Counted from the first letter of the stretch, positions 42,885 through 50,593 are shown. The stretch: 64,000 bases of DNA from Nocardioides sp. Root140 (GCF_001426745.1 NZ_LMFI01000001.1:1128022-1192021), one strand, 5' to 3'. Notes: generated from the letters alone by a model not told the origin. Numbers and translations are program-made.

Positions 42885-43784
42885 TCAGTGGGAAGGGACC
42901 ACGACGACAGGCGTCTCCGAGTGGTGCAGCACCCCTCGGGCCACCGAGCCCAGCTCCAGGCCGAACCTGCCGTTGCGGCGTCGGCCCAGCACCAGGAGCT
43001 GTGCCCGAGCCGCCGCGTCGAGCAGCGCGGTGCCCGGATGGCCGACCTTGTGGGTGAGCTCCACCTCGACGTCGGGGAACTCGTCGCGGAGCGGCTTGAC
43101 GGTGCGTTCCACGGACGCGGCACCCTGTTCCTGCCATTCCCGGTACGTCGGTCCGCCGAGCTGGGGGTCCCACACGAGGATCGGCTCGATGTCCACCGAG
43201 TGCAGGACCTCCAGCTGGACGCCGCGTCGCGCGGCCTCGGTGAACGCGAAGCGCAAGGCGGTCTCCGACTCCTCGTCGGGGTCGATCCCCACGAGGACCT
43301 TGTCGTGCTCGTGAGCAGCCTGCTGCCAGGCCGGCGGGACGACGAACACCGGCACCCGTGACCGGCCGGCCACCGCGATGGAGGTCGACCCGGCCAGCAT
43401 CCGGCTGAACGTCCCGAGCCCGCGTTTGCCGACGACCAGGCGGGCTTGTTCGACGGAGCGGTCGAGCAGGCAGTGGGCGGCCCCACCGAACCTGACCTCG
43501 TGGTGAACGGTCAGGTCGGGGTGGTCGGCGCGCAGCCGACGTTCCGTCTCGTGCAGGAGCTGCCACTCGTGCGAGGTGTCGAAGCGAACGTCGTGATGGG
43601 GCACGGGGATGACCGAGTCGTCGACGGCGACGACCAGGACCAGGTCACGCCCCGTGGCGGTGGCGTCATGCGCGGCGTAGTCGACGGCGGCGGCGTTGCT
43701 CGGAGACGCGTCGACGCCGACGACGATCGCGCGGGTCGGGTCGGTCCACGCCACGGGGCGGCTCTGCCATGCCGGGGCGGTCAT
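42885..43784 (-). CDS. Universal stress protein, tandem domains (USP 1 of 5)
   Basis: A 299-residue protein of two UspA domains. The first has IVVGVDASPSNAAAVDYAAHDA and ARLVVGKRGLGTFSRMLAGSTSIAVAGRSRVPVFVVP; the second VLVGIDPDEESETALRFAFTEA and AQLLVLGRRRNGRFGLELGSVARGVLHHSETPVVVVP. The G-x2-G-x9-GS ATP-binding pattern is recognisable. Its ATG overlaps the stop of a 12-residue leader ORF with a strong ribosome site, and it has no site of its own, so translation is probably coupled. In mycobacteria many such proteins belong to the DosR regulon. Confidence 0.93.
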   Translation of the reverse strand: MTAPAWQSRPVAWTDPTRAIVVGVDASPSNAAAVDYAAHDATATGRDLVLVVAVDDSVIPVPHHDVRFDTSHEWQLLHETERRLRADHPDLTVHHEVRFGGAAHCLLDRSVEQARLVVGKRGLGTFSRMLAGSTSIAVAGRSRVPVFVVPPAWQQAAHEHDKVLVGIDPDEESETALRFAFTEAARRGVQLEVLHSVDIEPILVWDPQLGGPTYREWQEQGAASVERTVKPLRDEFPDVEVELTHKVGHPGTALLDAAARAQLLVLGRRRNGRFGLELGSVARGVLHHSETPVVVVPSH

Positions 43785-43819
43785 CGCAGTGGTCCGATGA
43801 CGAGGTGGGTGCGCAACAT
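43781..43819 (-). CDS. 12-residue leader peptide upstream of USP 1
   Basis: ATG 43819 is preceded by AGGAGG with 7-nt spacing. The frame encodes MLRTHLVIGPLR and its TGA overlaps the USP start in an ATGA. The ribosome site does not serve any in-frame start of the USP gene itself. It may couple translation of the stress protein; its sequence shows no amino-acid run typical of attenuators. Confidence 0.5.
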   Translation of the reverse strand: MLRTHLVIGPLR

Positions 43820-43879
43820 GATGATTCCTCCTGGAGTCCGATTGCCTCCAGCGAACCGCGCAGGCCCTGCGCGCCGGCA

Positions 43880-43893
43880 GGGACGATCGTCGT
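43880..43893. promoter_or_regulatory. Weak candidate dormancy box upstream of USP 1
   Basis: GGGACGATCGTCGT contains a perfect GACGATCGTC palindrome and the GGGAC half-site, but the second half differs from the box. It is the only candidate before this gene. Confidence 0.3.
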
Positions 43894-43935
43894 GTGCCGG
43901 TAGGCACAAAGCCCCGGACGGAGCCCGGGCCCGGA

Positions 43936-44832
43936 TCAGCCGAGAGTGGGCGACGAGACGGGGCGGAGCCACGGCACGACGGCGACAGGACTCTCCGTGC
44001 GCTGCAGAAGCCCTCGTACGGTCGAGCCGAGTCGATGACGGCCCAGACCGTTGGACCGGGTCCGCCCGACGACGGTCAGCTGGGCGTGGCGAGCGGACTG
44101 GAGCAGGGCGACCACCGGCGTGGCGGCGCTGCAGGACAGGGTCGCCACCACCTCCGGGAACTGTTCAAGCCATGGTTCCAACCGGGTCGCGAGGGACGTC
44201 CGGACCGACTCCTCGTAGAGGGCGATCGCCTCGGCGTCGTACGCCAGCACGGGAGGAACCTGCCAGGCGCAGACGATGGTCAACGGTGCCCGGAGGTCGT
44301 CCGCGCGGGCGAACGCGAACGCGAGGGCCGGCGCCTCGGGGTCCTGGCCTCCTCCAGTGTCGGGCGAGAGTCCGAGCACGATCGGCGCCGCCGCGAACCG
44401 GGGTTGGATCCACGCCTCGGGGACCACCACCACCGGCACGGGGGACTGCGTGGCCACCAGGGCCGACGTGCCGCGGGTCATCACCCGCGTCATACGACCC
44501 ATGCCACGGTGGCCGATCACCACCAGCTCATTGCCGGGGGCAGCCGCCAGGAGAGTGGGCGCGACGGGGCCCACCAGTCGTCGTGTCCGCACCTGTCCCA
44601 GCGCGAGCCGTCTGGCGAGCACGGACAGGTCGTGACCGGTCTGCTCCGCGGCCCCGTCCGGGCTCGACTCCACGGCGGTCACGAGGCGCACCTGCTGCCC
44701 GGTCCGTTGCGCTTCCTGGGCAGCCCAGAGGACGGCTGAGGCCGAACGGCCGTCTGCGCCGACCCCGACCAGGAGCGGACGCGCTGCGGAGCCATGCCGT
44801 GCGCGCGCCTCTCCACTGGAACGGTTGTCCAT
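43936..44832 (-). CDS. Universal stress protein, tandem domains (USP 2 of 5)
   Basis: A 298-residue two-domain USP: PLLVGVGADGRSASAVLWAAQEA with ELVVIGHRGMGRMTRVMTRGTSALVATQSPVPVVVVP, then AAPIVLGLSPDTGGGQDPEAPALAFAFARADD with AQLTVVGRTRSNGLGRHRLGSTVRGLLQRTESPVAVVP. ATG 44832 has GGGAG close upstream; ATG 44847 is possible. It is divergent from the PPOX gene at 45014, and a good dormancy box lies between them. Confidence 0.92.
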   Translation of the reverse strand: MDNRSSGEARARHGSAARPLLVGVGADGRSASAVLWAAQEAQRTGQQVRLVTAVESSPDGAAEQTGHDLSVLARRLALGQVRTRRLVGPVAPTLLAAAPGNELVVIGHRGMGRMTRVMTRGTSALVATQSPVPVVVVPEAWIQPRFAAAPIVLGLSPDTGGGQDPEAPALAFAFARADDLRAPLTIVCAWQVPPVLAYDAEAIALYEESVRTSLATRLEPWLEQFPEVVATLSCSAATPVVALLQSARHAQLTVVGRTRSNGLGRHRLGSTVRGLLQRTESPVAVVPWLRPVSSPTLG

Positions 44833-44917
44833 GATGGGCTCCCTCATTGCCGGCGGTTCCTCCCTTCACGATGGCGTCGACCGAACCGCGCCGGGAGGGC
44901 CAGCCGTCCCGACTGGC

Positions 44918-44931
44918 GGGACCTTCGCCCC
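44918..44931. promoter_or_regulatory. Dormancy (DosR) box 1
   Basis: GGGACCTTCGCCCC, 86 bp from USP 2 and 83 bp from the PPOX gene at 45014, so it could serve both directions. It matches the M. tuberculosis dormancy box GGGACT-WW-AGTCCC in its first half and the form common to this cluster. Confidence 0.7.
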
Positions 44932-45013
44932 TGCATGGAGCGACAGCCCGCTCCTAACGTGGGGACGCCAGGTCGCGGTGACGTGCCGCGGCCGTTGCAG
45001 GAAGAGCGACCCA

Positions 45014-45463
45014 GTGAATGTGCCCCGCGAACTGCCCACGGAGAAGTGCCTGGACCTGCTCTCTGCGGGAGTGGTCGGGCGGGTGGCGATCTGCACCCCC
45101 GACGGCCCGCGCATCGTGCCGGTGAACTACGCCGTCGTGCGCGGCGCCGTCGTCTTCCGGACGGATCCCGACTCGGTCCTTGGTCAGCGCCGCTGGCCGG
45201 AGCTCCTCGCCTTCGAGGTCGATCACCTCGACTACGAGCGGCACCGTGGTTGGAGCGTGGTGGCGGTCGGCCCCGGTGAGTGTGTCGAGGACCCGGACAC
45301 CCTGGCCGTCATCCGCCGGGAATGGGAACCGCGGCCCTGGGCCGGGGGAGAGCGTCCGCTCCACATCCAGCTCGCCTGGACTGAGCTCTCCGGCCGCCAG
45401 CTCGGAGGACCCTGGTCCTCGACCGAGGAGATGCCCGTACGACGCACGGTGCGAAGGGTGTGA
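45014..45463 (+). CDS. Pyridoxamine-5'-phosphate oxidase-like protein A
   Basis: A 149-residue split-barrel flavin-binding protein. It starts NVPRELPTEKCLDLLSAGVVGRVAICTPDGPRIVPVNYAVVRGAVVFRTDPDSVL and continues LAFEVDHLDYERHRGWSVVAVGPGECVED. The PVNY and FRT segments bind flavin phosphate in the family. GTG 45014 lines up with the start of the close paralogue at 45573. Proteins of this type are found in mycobacterial DosR regulons; their reaction is unknown. A dormancy box lies 83 bp upstream. Confidence 0.88.
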   Translation: MNVPRELPTEKCLDLLSAGVVGRVAICTPDGPRIVPVNYAVVRGAVVFRTDPDSVLGQRRWPELLAFEVDHLDYERHRGWSVVAVGPGECVEDPDTLAVIRREWEPRPWAGGERPLHIQLAWTELSGRQLGGPWSSTEEMPVRRTVRRV

Positions 45464-45477
45464 AGGGTGGATGCCAG

Positions 45478-45491
45478 GGGACCTTCGGCCC
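45478..45491. promoter_or_regulatory. Dormancy (DosR) box 2
   Basis: GGGACCTTCGGCCC, 81 bp upstream of the PPOX gene at 45573. It is identical to box 11 before narK and is the commonest form. Confidence 0.72.
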
Positions 45492-45572
45492 TTCGCTCGC
45501 CCGGCACAGGCTCGTAGCGTGAAGCCAGGGACGCCCGTCGCCCCACCGACCACCACAGGAGAGGAGCCCGTC

Positions 45573-45995
45573 ATGGACATGCCTCGAGAACTCTCCCCGC
45601 GGGAGTGCCTCGAACTGATCTCGAGCGAGGAGGTGGGTCGGGTGGCAGTGTGTACGGCAGACGGCCCCCACATCGTGCCGGTGAACTACGTCGTCGTGGA
45701 CGACGCGATCGTGTTCCGTACGGCGCCGTACTCGGTGCTGGGCACAGTCGGCTGGTCGTCGCCCTTGGCCTTCGAGGTCGATCATCTCGACCCTGCCCTA
45801 CGTCGTGGCTGGAGCGTCGTGGCCGCAGGTCCGGGCGAGATGCTCTCGGACGCGGATGCGCTGACTGCTCTTGCTGGCATGGCCGACCTCCAGCCCTGGG
45901 CCGGCGGCAGCAGGCATCTTCACATCCGGTTGCCGTGGGTGTCGTTGACCGGCCGCGTGGTCGGCGGAACGATCGCCACGGGCACTTCGGCCTAG
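45573..45995 (+). CDS. Pyridoxamine-5'-phosphate oxidase-like protein B
   Basis: A 140-residue paralogue of the preceding protein: MDMPRELSPRECLELISSEEVGRVAVCTADGPHIVPVNYVVVDDAIVFRTAPYSVL then LAFEVDHLDPALRRGWSVVAAGPGEMLSD. GGAGAGGAG precedes ATG 45573. The same box architecture suggests a local duplication of gene plus operator. It is followed after 17 bp by a membrane protein gene, likely in the same transcript. Confidence 0.88.
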   Translation: MDMPRELSPRECLELISSEEVGRVAVCTADGPHIVPVNYVVVDDAIVFRTAPYSVLGTVGWSSPLAFEVDHLDPALRRGWSVVAAGPGEMLSDADALTALAGMADLQPWAGGSRHLHIRLPWVSLTGRVVGGTIATGTSA

Positions 45996-46012
45996 GGGAG
46001 AACGTGTCTCGC

Positions 46013-46918
46013 ATGCAGCGTGTCCGGATCGGATCGATGCCGGACGAGACCAGCAGGCCCGCAACCAAGGCACCACCACCGCGCGCCTATGGGGTGCTCC
46101 TGTTGGTCCTGGCCGGCAGCCTGCTCGCCAACTCCGTGCTCGGGCCCCTGGTCATGGGCGTCGTGAGGTACCCCGTCTCCGACACGCTGGCGAACCAGCT
46201 CCTCGGACTCGAACTCGTGACCGTCGTCGTCGTCGTACCGTGGGCAGCGCTCACGGGCGTGGCAGGGCTCATGGGGGCGCGCTCGGCGCCACTCTTCGGG
46301 TTCGCCCCGTCCGCCTACGCGGCCTACATGCTCGTGCAGTACATCCTCGGACCCGAGTACGACCACTACTCGGTTGTCGTGCTGGGTCAGCTGCTGACCT
46401 TCGTCCTCGCAGCCGGTCTGATGGTCTGGTCGTGGGCACTGTCGGCGTACGTCCCGGTGCCGCGACGCGACAGTCGTGACCAGCGACGGGCCGGGCTGCT
46501 CATGTTCGGCCTGGCCGCGTTCGTGGCGCTTCGGTACGCCGGCGCCGTCGGCGACTCGTTCACCGGAGCCGGGATCGGAGCCGAGTTCGCGGAGGAGCGA
46601 ACCTTCTACTGGTCCATCTTCCTGCTCGATCTGGGGATCGTGGTGCCCTGCACGGTCGCCGCCGGATGCGCGCTCGTCTCCGGAGCCGCGGGCGGGCGAC
46701 GTGCCCAGTACGCGGTGATCGGGTGGTTCGCGCTGGTTCCCCCGTCGGTGACCGCGATGGCAGTCGTCATGCTGCTCAGGGACGACCCGCATGCCTCGGT
46801 TCCCACGACGCTCCTGTTGGGTGCTGCCTCGATGGTGTTCGGCTGGTTCGCCTGGCGCACCTTCCGCATGCTCCTCCGGCCCGCCGGGTCCTTGGTCCCG
46901 GCGGGGCGTGTCTCGTGA
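46013..46918 (+). CDS. Unknown membrane protein of the dormancy cluster
   Basis: A 301-residue protein with about seven to eight hydrophobic helices: LLLVLAGSLLANSVLGPLVMGVV, LLGLELVTVVVVVPWAALTGVAGL, AYAAYMLVQYIL, VVLGQLLTFVLAAGLMVWSWAL, AGLLMFGLAAFVALRYAG, FYWSIFLLDLGIVVPCTVAAGCALV and two more. I do not recognise the family. ATG 46013 was chosen; GTG 46004 has a closer GGGGAG. It follows PPOX B with an 8-17 bp gap and so should be part of the same DosR-controlled unit. A dormancy box for the next gene lies inside its 3' end. Confidence 0.75.
   Translation: MQRVRIGSMPDETSRPATKAPPPRAYGVLLLVLAGSLLANSVLGPLVMGVVRYPVSDTLANQLLGLELVTVVVVVPWAALTGVAGLMGARSAPLFGFAPSAYAAYMLVQYILGPEYDHYSVVVLGQLLTFVLAAGLMVWSWALSAYVPVPRRDSRDQRRAGLLMFGLAAFVALRYAGAVGDSFTGAGIGAEFAEERTFYWSIFLLDLGIVVPCTVAAGCALVSGAAGGRRAQYAVIGWFALVPPSVTAMAVVMLLRDDPHASVPTTLLLGAASMVFGWFAWRTFRMLLRPAGSLVPAGRVS
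46886..46899. promoter_or_regulatory. Dormancy (DosR) box 3 (inside 3' end of a gene)
   Basis: GGGTCCTTGGTCCC, on the minus strand GGGACCAAGGACCC. It lies 102 bp upstream of the PPOX gene at 47002, within the coding end of the membrane protein. In the gap that follows, GGGCCC occurs twice (46962 and 46974), and a small CCGAG-AAGA-CTCGG hairpin is at 46940-46953. Confidence 0.65.
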
Positions 46919-47001
46919 CCCTGCAGCCACGGCCGCGTACCGAGAAGACTCGGAAGTGAGCGGGCCCGACCCTGGGCCCCCACCCCGACGAGGGAGACGA
47001 C

Positions 47002-47412
47002 ATGACCAACGAGCGCTGGTACGCGAACCACTTCAGGGAGCTGTCTCCGGACGAGTGCCTGGAGCTGTTGGGATCCTGCCCGGTCGGGCGCATTGCCTAC
47101 TCGGTCGAGGGCGGCCCGGTGGTCCTTCCGGTGAACCACGTGCTCGACGGCGGTGACATCCTGTTCCGGACCTCACCGCACACCGAACTGGGCCGCACGA
47201 TGATCTCCGGCCACGTCGCCTTCCAGGTCGACCAGTTCGACGAGACCGACCTCACCGGTTGGAGCGTCCTCGTGCGCGGGTCGGCCGAGTACGACGACTC
47301 CGACGTGAGCATTCCGGAGGATCGGCCGGCCCCTTGGGCGGACGGAACCCGGAACCTCGTGGTGCGCATCCGGCCTCGACTGGTGACCGGGCGCCGACTC
47401 CTACCGGGGTGA
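47002..47412 (+). CDS. Pyridoxamine-5'-phosphate oxidase-like protein C
   Basis: A 136-residue member of the same family: NHFRELSPDECLELLGSCPVGRIAYSVEGGPVVLPVNHVLDGGDILFRTSPHTELGRTM then VAFQVDQFDETDLTGWSVLVRGSAEYDDSD and a C-terminus LVVRIRPRLVTGRRLLPG. It is more distant from A and B than they are from each other. GAGGGAG precedes ATG 47002. It sits between two dormancy boxes and before a stress protein. Confidence 0.88.
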   Translation: MTNERWYANHFRELSPDECLELLGSCPVGRIAYSVEGGPVVLPVNHVLDGGDILFRTSPHTELGRTMISGHVAFQVDQFDETDLTGWSVLVRGSAEYDDSDVSIPEDRPAPWADGTRNLVVRIRPRLVTGRRLLPG

Positions 47413-47459
47413 CCACGCTGGAGGCCCCGAGCCCCAAGGCGTCTCGCGCCAGCGACTTC

Positions 47460-47473
47460 GGGTCCTTGGTCCT
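47460..47473. promoter_or_regulatory. Dormancy (DosR) box 4
   Basis: GGGTCCTTGGTCCT (minus strand AGGACCAAGGACCC), 57 bp upstream of USP 3 at 47531. One base off box 3. Confidence 0.65.
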
Positions 47474-47530
47474 CTCCGTTCGGGTCCATGGACGGTGTGG
47501 CGCGCCCTTCGTCGTCGGCACGCTGAAACC

Positions 47531-48433
47531 ATGGACACACACATCACACCAGACAGCATCGTGCTCGGCTACGACGGCTCCGAGCCCGCCAGGCATGCCG
47601 TCACCTGGGCAACCCATCAGGCGGCCCTCGAGGGACGGCCCCTCGCCATCGTGAATGCGGGCGGCGAGGGTGAGCTCAGGACCATCGGATGGGCGGGGGT
47701 GGACGGCGGCTGTTCGCAACAGCTGCCGGATCTTCTCGCGACGTCCAGGGACCTCGTGCAGGAGGCCGTGGCGCTCGCCCTGTCGACGCAACCTGACGTA
47801 CGGGTCCAGGGAGTGCCACTGCTGGGTGGAGCCCGGCAGCGTCTCGTCGAGCTCTCCGCCTCGGCACACATGATCGTCCTGGGATCGCGGGGGCGGGGTC
47901 CCCTCCGCAGCACGGTCCTCGGATCCGTGAGCGCAGCCGTTGTCCGATCGGCACACTGCACCGTCGTGGTGTGCCGGCCCGGGCACGCCGGCGCCCTCAA
48001 GGACGGCGTCCTCGTCGGCGCCGACGGGTCCGCAGAGTCGCTTCCGGTGGTCGAGTACGCCTTCCGCCACGCCTCCCTGCGGGGCCTCCCGTTGACCGTG
48101 GTGCACTGCGTGACAGGTTCCGTCACCCACCCGTCTGTTCCGGAGTCCGTGGTCCTGTCCGACGACCAGGAGCTTCACCTGATCCTGTCGGAGTCGGTCG
48201 CTGGCCTGGCGGAGAAGTTCCCGGACGTGCACCTCACGCTGCAGCTGGCTCGGGGCCCCGTCGAGCAGTGCCTGACGAGCGGATCGCGACCCAGGGATCT
48301 CATCGTCGTGGGCCGCCACCAGGTGTCATCGCTCCTGGAACGGGTGACCGGCACCACGGCCACGGCGGTGCTCGAGCGGTCGGGCAGCACAGTCGCCGTG
48401 GTGCCCGAGGCTGCACCCGTCAGCGAGCTCTGA
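47531..48433 (+). CDS. Universal stress protein, tandem domains (USP 3 of 5)
   Basis: A 300-residue two-domain USP: IVLGYDGSEPARHAVTWATHQAA and AHMIVLGSRGRGPLRSTVLGSVSAAVVRSAHCTVVVC, then VLVGADGSAESLPVVEYAFRHA and RDLIVVGRHQVSSLLERVTGTTATAVLERSGSTVAVVP. The first domain keeps the ATP-binding G-x2-G-x9-G-S pattern. No ribosome site is evident before ATG 47531. It has its own dormancy box. Confidence 0.92.
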   Translation: MDTHITPDSIVLGYDGSEPARHAVTWATHQAALEGRPLAIVNAGGEGELRTIGWAGVDGGCSQQLPDLLATSRDLVQEAVALALSTQPDVRVQGVPLLGGARQRLVELSASAHMIVLGSRGRGPLRSTVLGSVSAAVVRSAHCTVVVCRPGHAGALKDGVLVGADGSAESLPVVEYAFRHASLRGLPLTVVHCVTGSVTHPSVPESVVLSDDQELHLILSESVAGLAEKFPDVHLTLQLARGPVEQCLTSGSRPRDLIVVGRHQVSSLLERVTGTTATAVLERSGSTVAVVPEAAPVSEL

Positions 48434-48447
48434 CGGAGGGACGAGTG

Positions 48448-48677
48448 ATGGAACACATCGACGACGCCGTGACGCAGCTGACTTCCGAGCAGTGCTGGGC
48501 ACTGCTCGAGGGCGAGGAGTTCGGCCGGTTCGGCGACTCGGTGAAGACGAACAGCACCGTCTCGGAGAGAAGTCACCGAAGTCGTGGCTGCCCACACTGA
48601 AGTTCGACGTCGTCGAGCTGAGTCCCTCAGTGGTCACCGGCCGCCGCTTCGTCCTCCGTCGCCGGATCACCAGCTGA
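48448..48677 (+). pseudogene. Decayed PPOX-like gene with internal deletion and frameshift
   Basis: A good start (GGAGGG then ATG 48448) opens MEHIDDAVTQLTSEQCWALLEGEEFGRFG, matching the first 30 residues of the neighbouring PPOX proteins. The frame then runs into unrelated sequence and stops at 48600. In another frame the 3' part, to a stop at 48677, reads PTLKFDVVELSPSVVTGRRFVLRRRITS, matching their C-termini (compare LVVRIRPRLVTGRRLLPG). The central flavin-binding part of about 70 codons is missing. It overlaps the converging nitroreductase gene by 11 bp. Confidence 0.75.
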
Positions 48678-49656
48678 GTACGTCGTCCAGCGGCCGGCGC
48701 GACGTCCGGGGGAGGGCCCCTCGGCTGATGGCCAGCCAACCGACCCGGACCAGGAGATGAGGCATGCCCATGCCGTGGAGGACCTCGCCGCGCAGGCGTT
48801 CTCGTGTCTCGTCGACCTCGATGACCTGGCTCAGCGGGACCACCGAGAGGCCCTCTCGGGTCGCCCGCAACCACAGGGCGCTCAGCGCCTCCCCGGTCCG
48901 CAACCAGGCGGGGCTGTCGTCCGAGGCACCCCGCAGCACCAACAGCCCGTCTGATCCCTCGAGCTCTCGTTCCGGCTCGGTGAGGAGACCGCTCCCGAAC
49001 CGCGTGCGCAGGTGTGCGTCGCTCGGCGCGTTCGCGGGGATCACGACGCCGGGGACACCGTCGCGAGCGCTGTGGTTGACCCAGTGGCGTTGTTCTTCGG
49101 CCAGTGGTTCATCGGTCGCCTGACGGTCCAGTGCCCGGCCCACGAGCAGGTCGGTGCGGATCCTTTCCGACGGACCCTGCAGCACCATCGCTTGACCGCC
49201 CCACTCGTCGGCGGTGGCTGCCAGATGTCGCAGGCGCTCCTCGGGCACCGGCCACGACGTGAATCGCCGGCGGTCGGTGCAGCGATCCCTGATCGCCTGG
49301 AGCTCCTCGCCTGCGTCCGGCGACGGTGTTGCGGGCGTGAGCTCGATCCTGGCCAGGAGCGTGGAGTCGTCACCGTCCGGGAGCCGGGTGACGGTGGGCT
49401 CCCAACCGAGGGCGCCGGCCGCGACCTGGGCATGGTGGAGTGCGGCACCACAGCTGATCACCAGGTTGCGTCCGCGGGCATCGGCCACGGCGAGCCGACG
49501 TCCGGTGTCGGCGAACAGTTCGAGTGTGTTCCCGGAGGCATGCCAGGACCACGGCTGGGTGTTGTGGACGCTGGGTGCCATGCAGGCGTGCCCGACGATG
49601 TCGCGCAGGATGCGTGCCGGCACCACCGTGGCCGCAGGGGCTGGGTCGACGGTCAT
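48667..49656 (-). CDS. Acg-like nitroreductase-family protein
   Basis: A 329-residue protein of the Acg subgroup, a fused pair of nitroreductase-like halves. It has ILRDIVGHACMAPSVHNTQPWSWHASGNTLELFADTGRRLAVADARGRNLVISCGAALHHAQVAAGALG and later AWLRTGEALSALWLRATREGLSVVPLSQVIEVDETRERL and HLLVRVGW. In M. tuberculosis Acg (Rv2032) and relatives belong to the DosR regulon and may store flavin. ATG 49656 overlaps the stop of a small membrane protein gene (ATGA), with GGAGG inside that gene. It lacks a dormancy box of its own and depends on the one at 49903. Confidence 0.9.
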   Translation of the reverse strand: MTVDPAPAATVVPARILRDIVGHACMAPSVHNTQPWSWHASGNTLELFADTGRRLAVADARGRNLVISCGAALHHAQVAAGALGWEPTVTRLPDGDDSTLLARIELTPATPSPDAGEELQAIRDRCTDRRRFTSWPVPEERLRHLAATADEWGGQAMVLQGPSERIRTDLLVGRALDRQATDEPLAEEQRHWVNHSARDGVPGVVIPANAPSDAHLRTRFGSGLLTEPERELEGSDGLLVLRGASDDSPAWLRTGEALSALWLRATREGLSVVPLSQVIEVDETRERLRGEVLHGMGMPHLLVRVGWLAISRGALPRTSRRPLDDVLSW

Positions 49657-49850
49657 GACAGCGCCTCCTTGGACGTGCGCAGGTCGCGCAGCGCCAGCGG
49701 CACCAGGACGGCCAGCGCGGGGATCGACCACACCCAGACCAGGAAGAAGGCGCCGACGATGCGGCGCCCCAGGTCATGGTGGAGCGGGAACGGGCCGAGA
49801 GGCTCCGCGGGCGAAATCGTTCGTGGAGCGGCGCGTGTCGCGGTGGTCAT
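49653..49850 (-). CDS. 65-residue membrane protein coupled to Acg-like gene
   Basis: Starts at ATG 49850 (MTTATRAAPRTISPAEPLGPFPLHHDLGRRIVGAFFLVWVWSIPALAVLVPLALRDLRTSKEALS in frame, described by parts): a Pro-rich N-terminus, then one hydrophobic helix FFLVWVWSIPALAVLVPLAL, then a basic end. AAGGGA lies 6 nt upstream. ATG 49868 is an alternative. It is the first gene after dormancy box 5 and overlaps the nitroreductase gene start. I do not recognise a family. Confidence 0.7.
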   Translation of the reverse strand: MTTATRAAPRTISPAEPLGPFPLHHDLGRRIVGAFFLVWVWSIPALAVLVPLALRDLRTSKEALS

Positions 49851-49902
49851 CAGGTGTCCCTTCGTCATGTCCAACGATCCAGCACGGTCAGGGGCCGCCA
49901 CA

Positions 49903-49916
49903 GGGTCGTTGGTCCC
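49903..49916. promoter_or_regulatory. Dormancy (DosR) box 5
   Basis: GGGTCGTTGGTCCC (minus strand GGGACCAACGACCC), 52 bp before the small membrane protein gene and hence the acg-like operon. Confidence 0.7.
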
Positions 49917-50008
49917 GCCTCGGCGGGTACGGCGGACCCTCAGGCGCGTGCGCCGGGCATGCCGAAGCCACCCGGACCTCGAGAAGTCCGGGTGGCTCTG
50001 GCGGCGTC

Positions 50009-50593
50009 CTACCGGAGGACCGGGTTTTCCCGGACCACGCGGTTGCTCGCCCAGATCTTGCCGAAGCCCCAGGTGTCACCGGCGCTGAGCGCTGCGAGAA
50101 CCACCAGGGTGACAGCGCCCAGGAGGTGGTCGTCGATCACCGGGTTGTTCTCGGGAGGCAGGACCACGGACCACATCAGCACGTAGAGCAGGGCCCCAGC
50201 GGCCGCGGCGAGCCGCATGCCGATGCCGAAGGTCAGCGCCGCGCCGATGCCGAGCAGGCCGAGCATGAACAGCCAGTCCGCCCAGGCGGCTCCGGCAATG
50301 TCGTTGTAGAAGCTCTGGAACGGGCCGTCGGCTCCGAACTTCAGGAAGCCTTCGGTGGGGCTGCCGCCGTTGATCCAGGCGGCGTCACCGTAGCGGTCCA
50401 AGTTGCCGGCCTGGTCGTAGCCGGTGTGAAAGCCCAGTGCCAGCAGCTTGTCGAAGAACGCCCACAGGAACGTGATGCCGAAGCCGATCCGGAGCACGGC
50501 CAGCGTCCGTCCTGCGAACGTGTTCGTCCCGGTTTCTTCGGCCATGTGGACCGAGTCCGTCATTTCGTGACGGTGGCGATGCAACGTGATCAT
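50009..50593 (-). CDS. DoxX-like membrane protein
   Basis: A 194-residue protein with about four helices: TLAVLRIGFGITFLWAFFDKLLALGF, WADWLFMLGLLGIGAALTFGIGMRLAAAAGALLYVLMWSVVLPP and HLLGAVTLVVLAALSAGDTWG. This order fits DoxX/DoxD-type proteins (thiosulphate:quinone oxidoreductase small subunit family). GGAGG is 7 nt from ATG 50593; internal ATGs at 50563 and 50545 are possible starts. A role in quinone or sulphur redox under low oxygen is inference. A dormancy box lies 99 bp upstream. Confidence 0.85.
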   Translation of the reverse strand: MITLHRHRHEMTDSVHMAEETGTNTFAGRTLAVLRIGFGITFLWAFFDKLLALGFHTGYDQAGNLDRYGDAAWINGGSPTEGFLKFGADGPFQSFYNDIAGAAWADWLFMLGLLGIGAALTFGIGMRLAAAAGALLYVLMWSVVLPPENNPVIDDHLLGAVTLVVLAALSAGDTWGFGKIWASNRVVRENPVLR

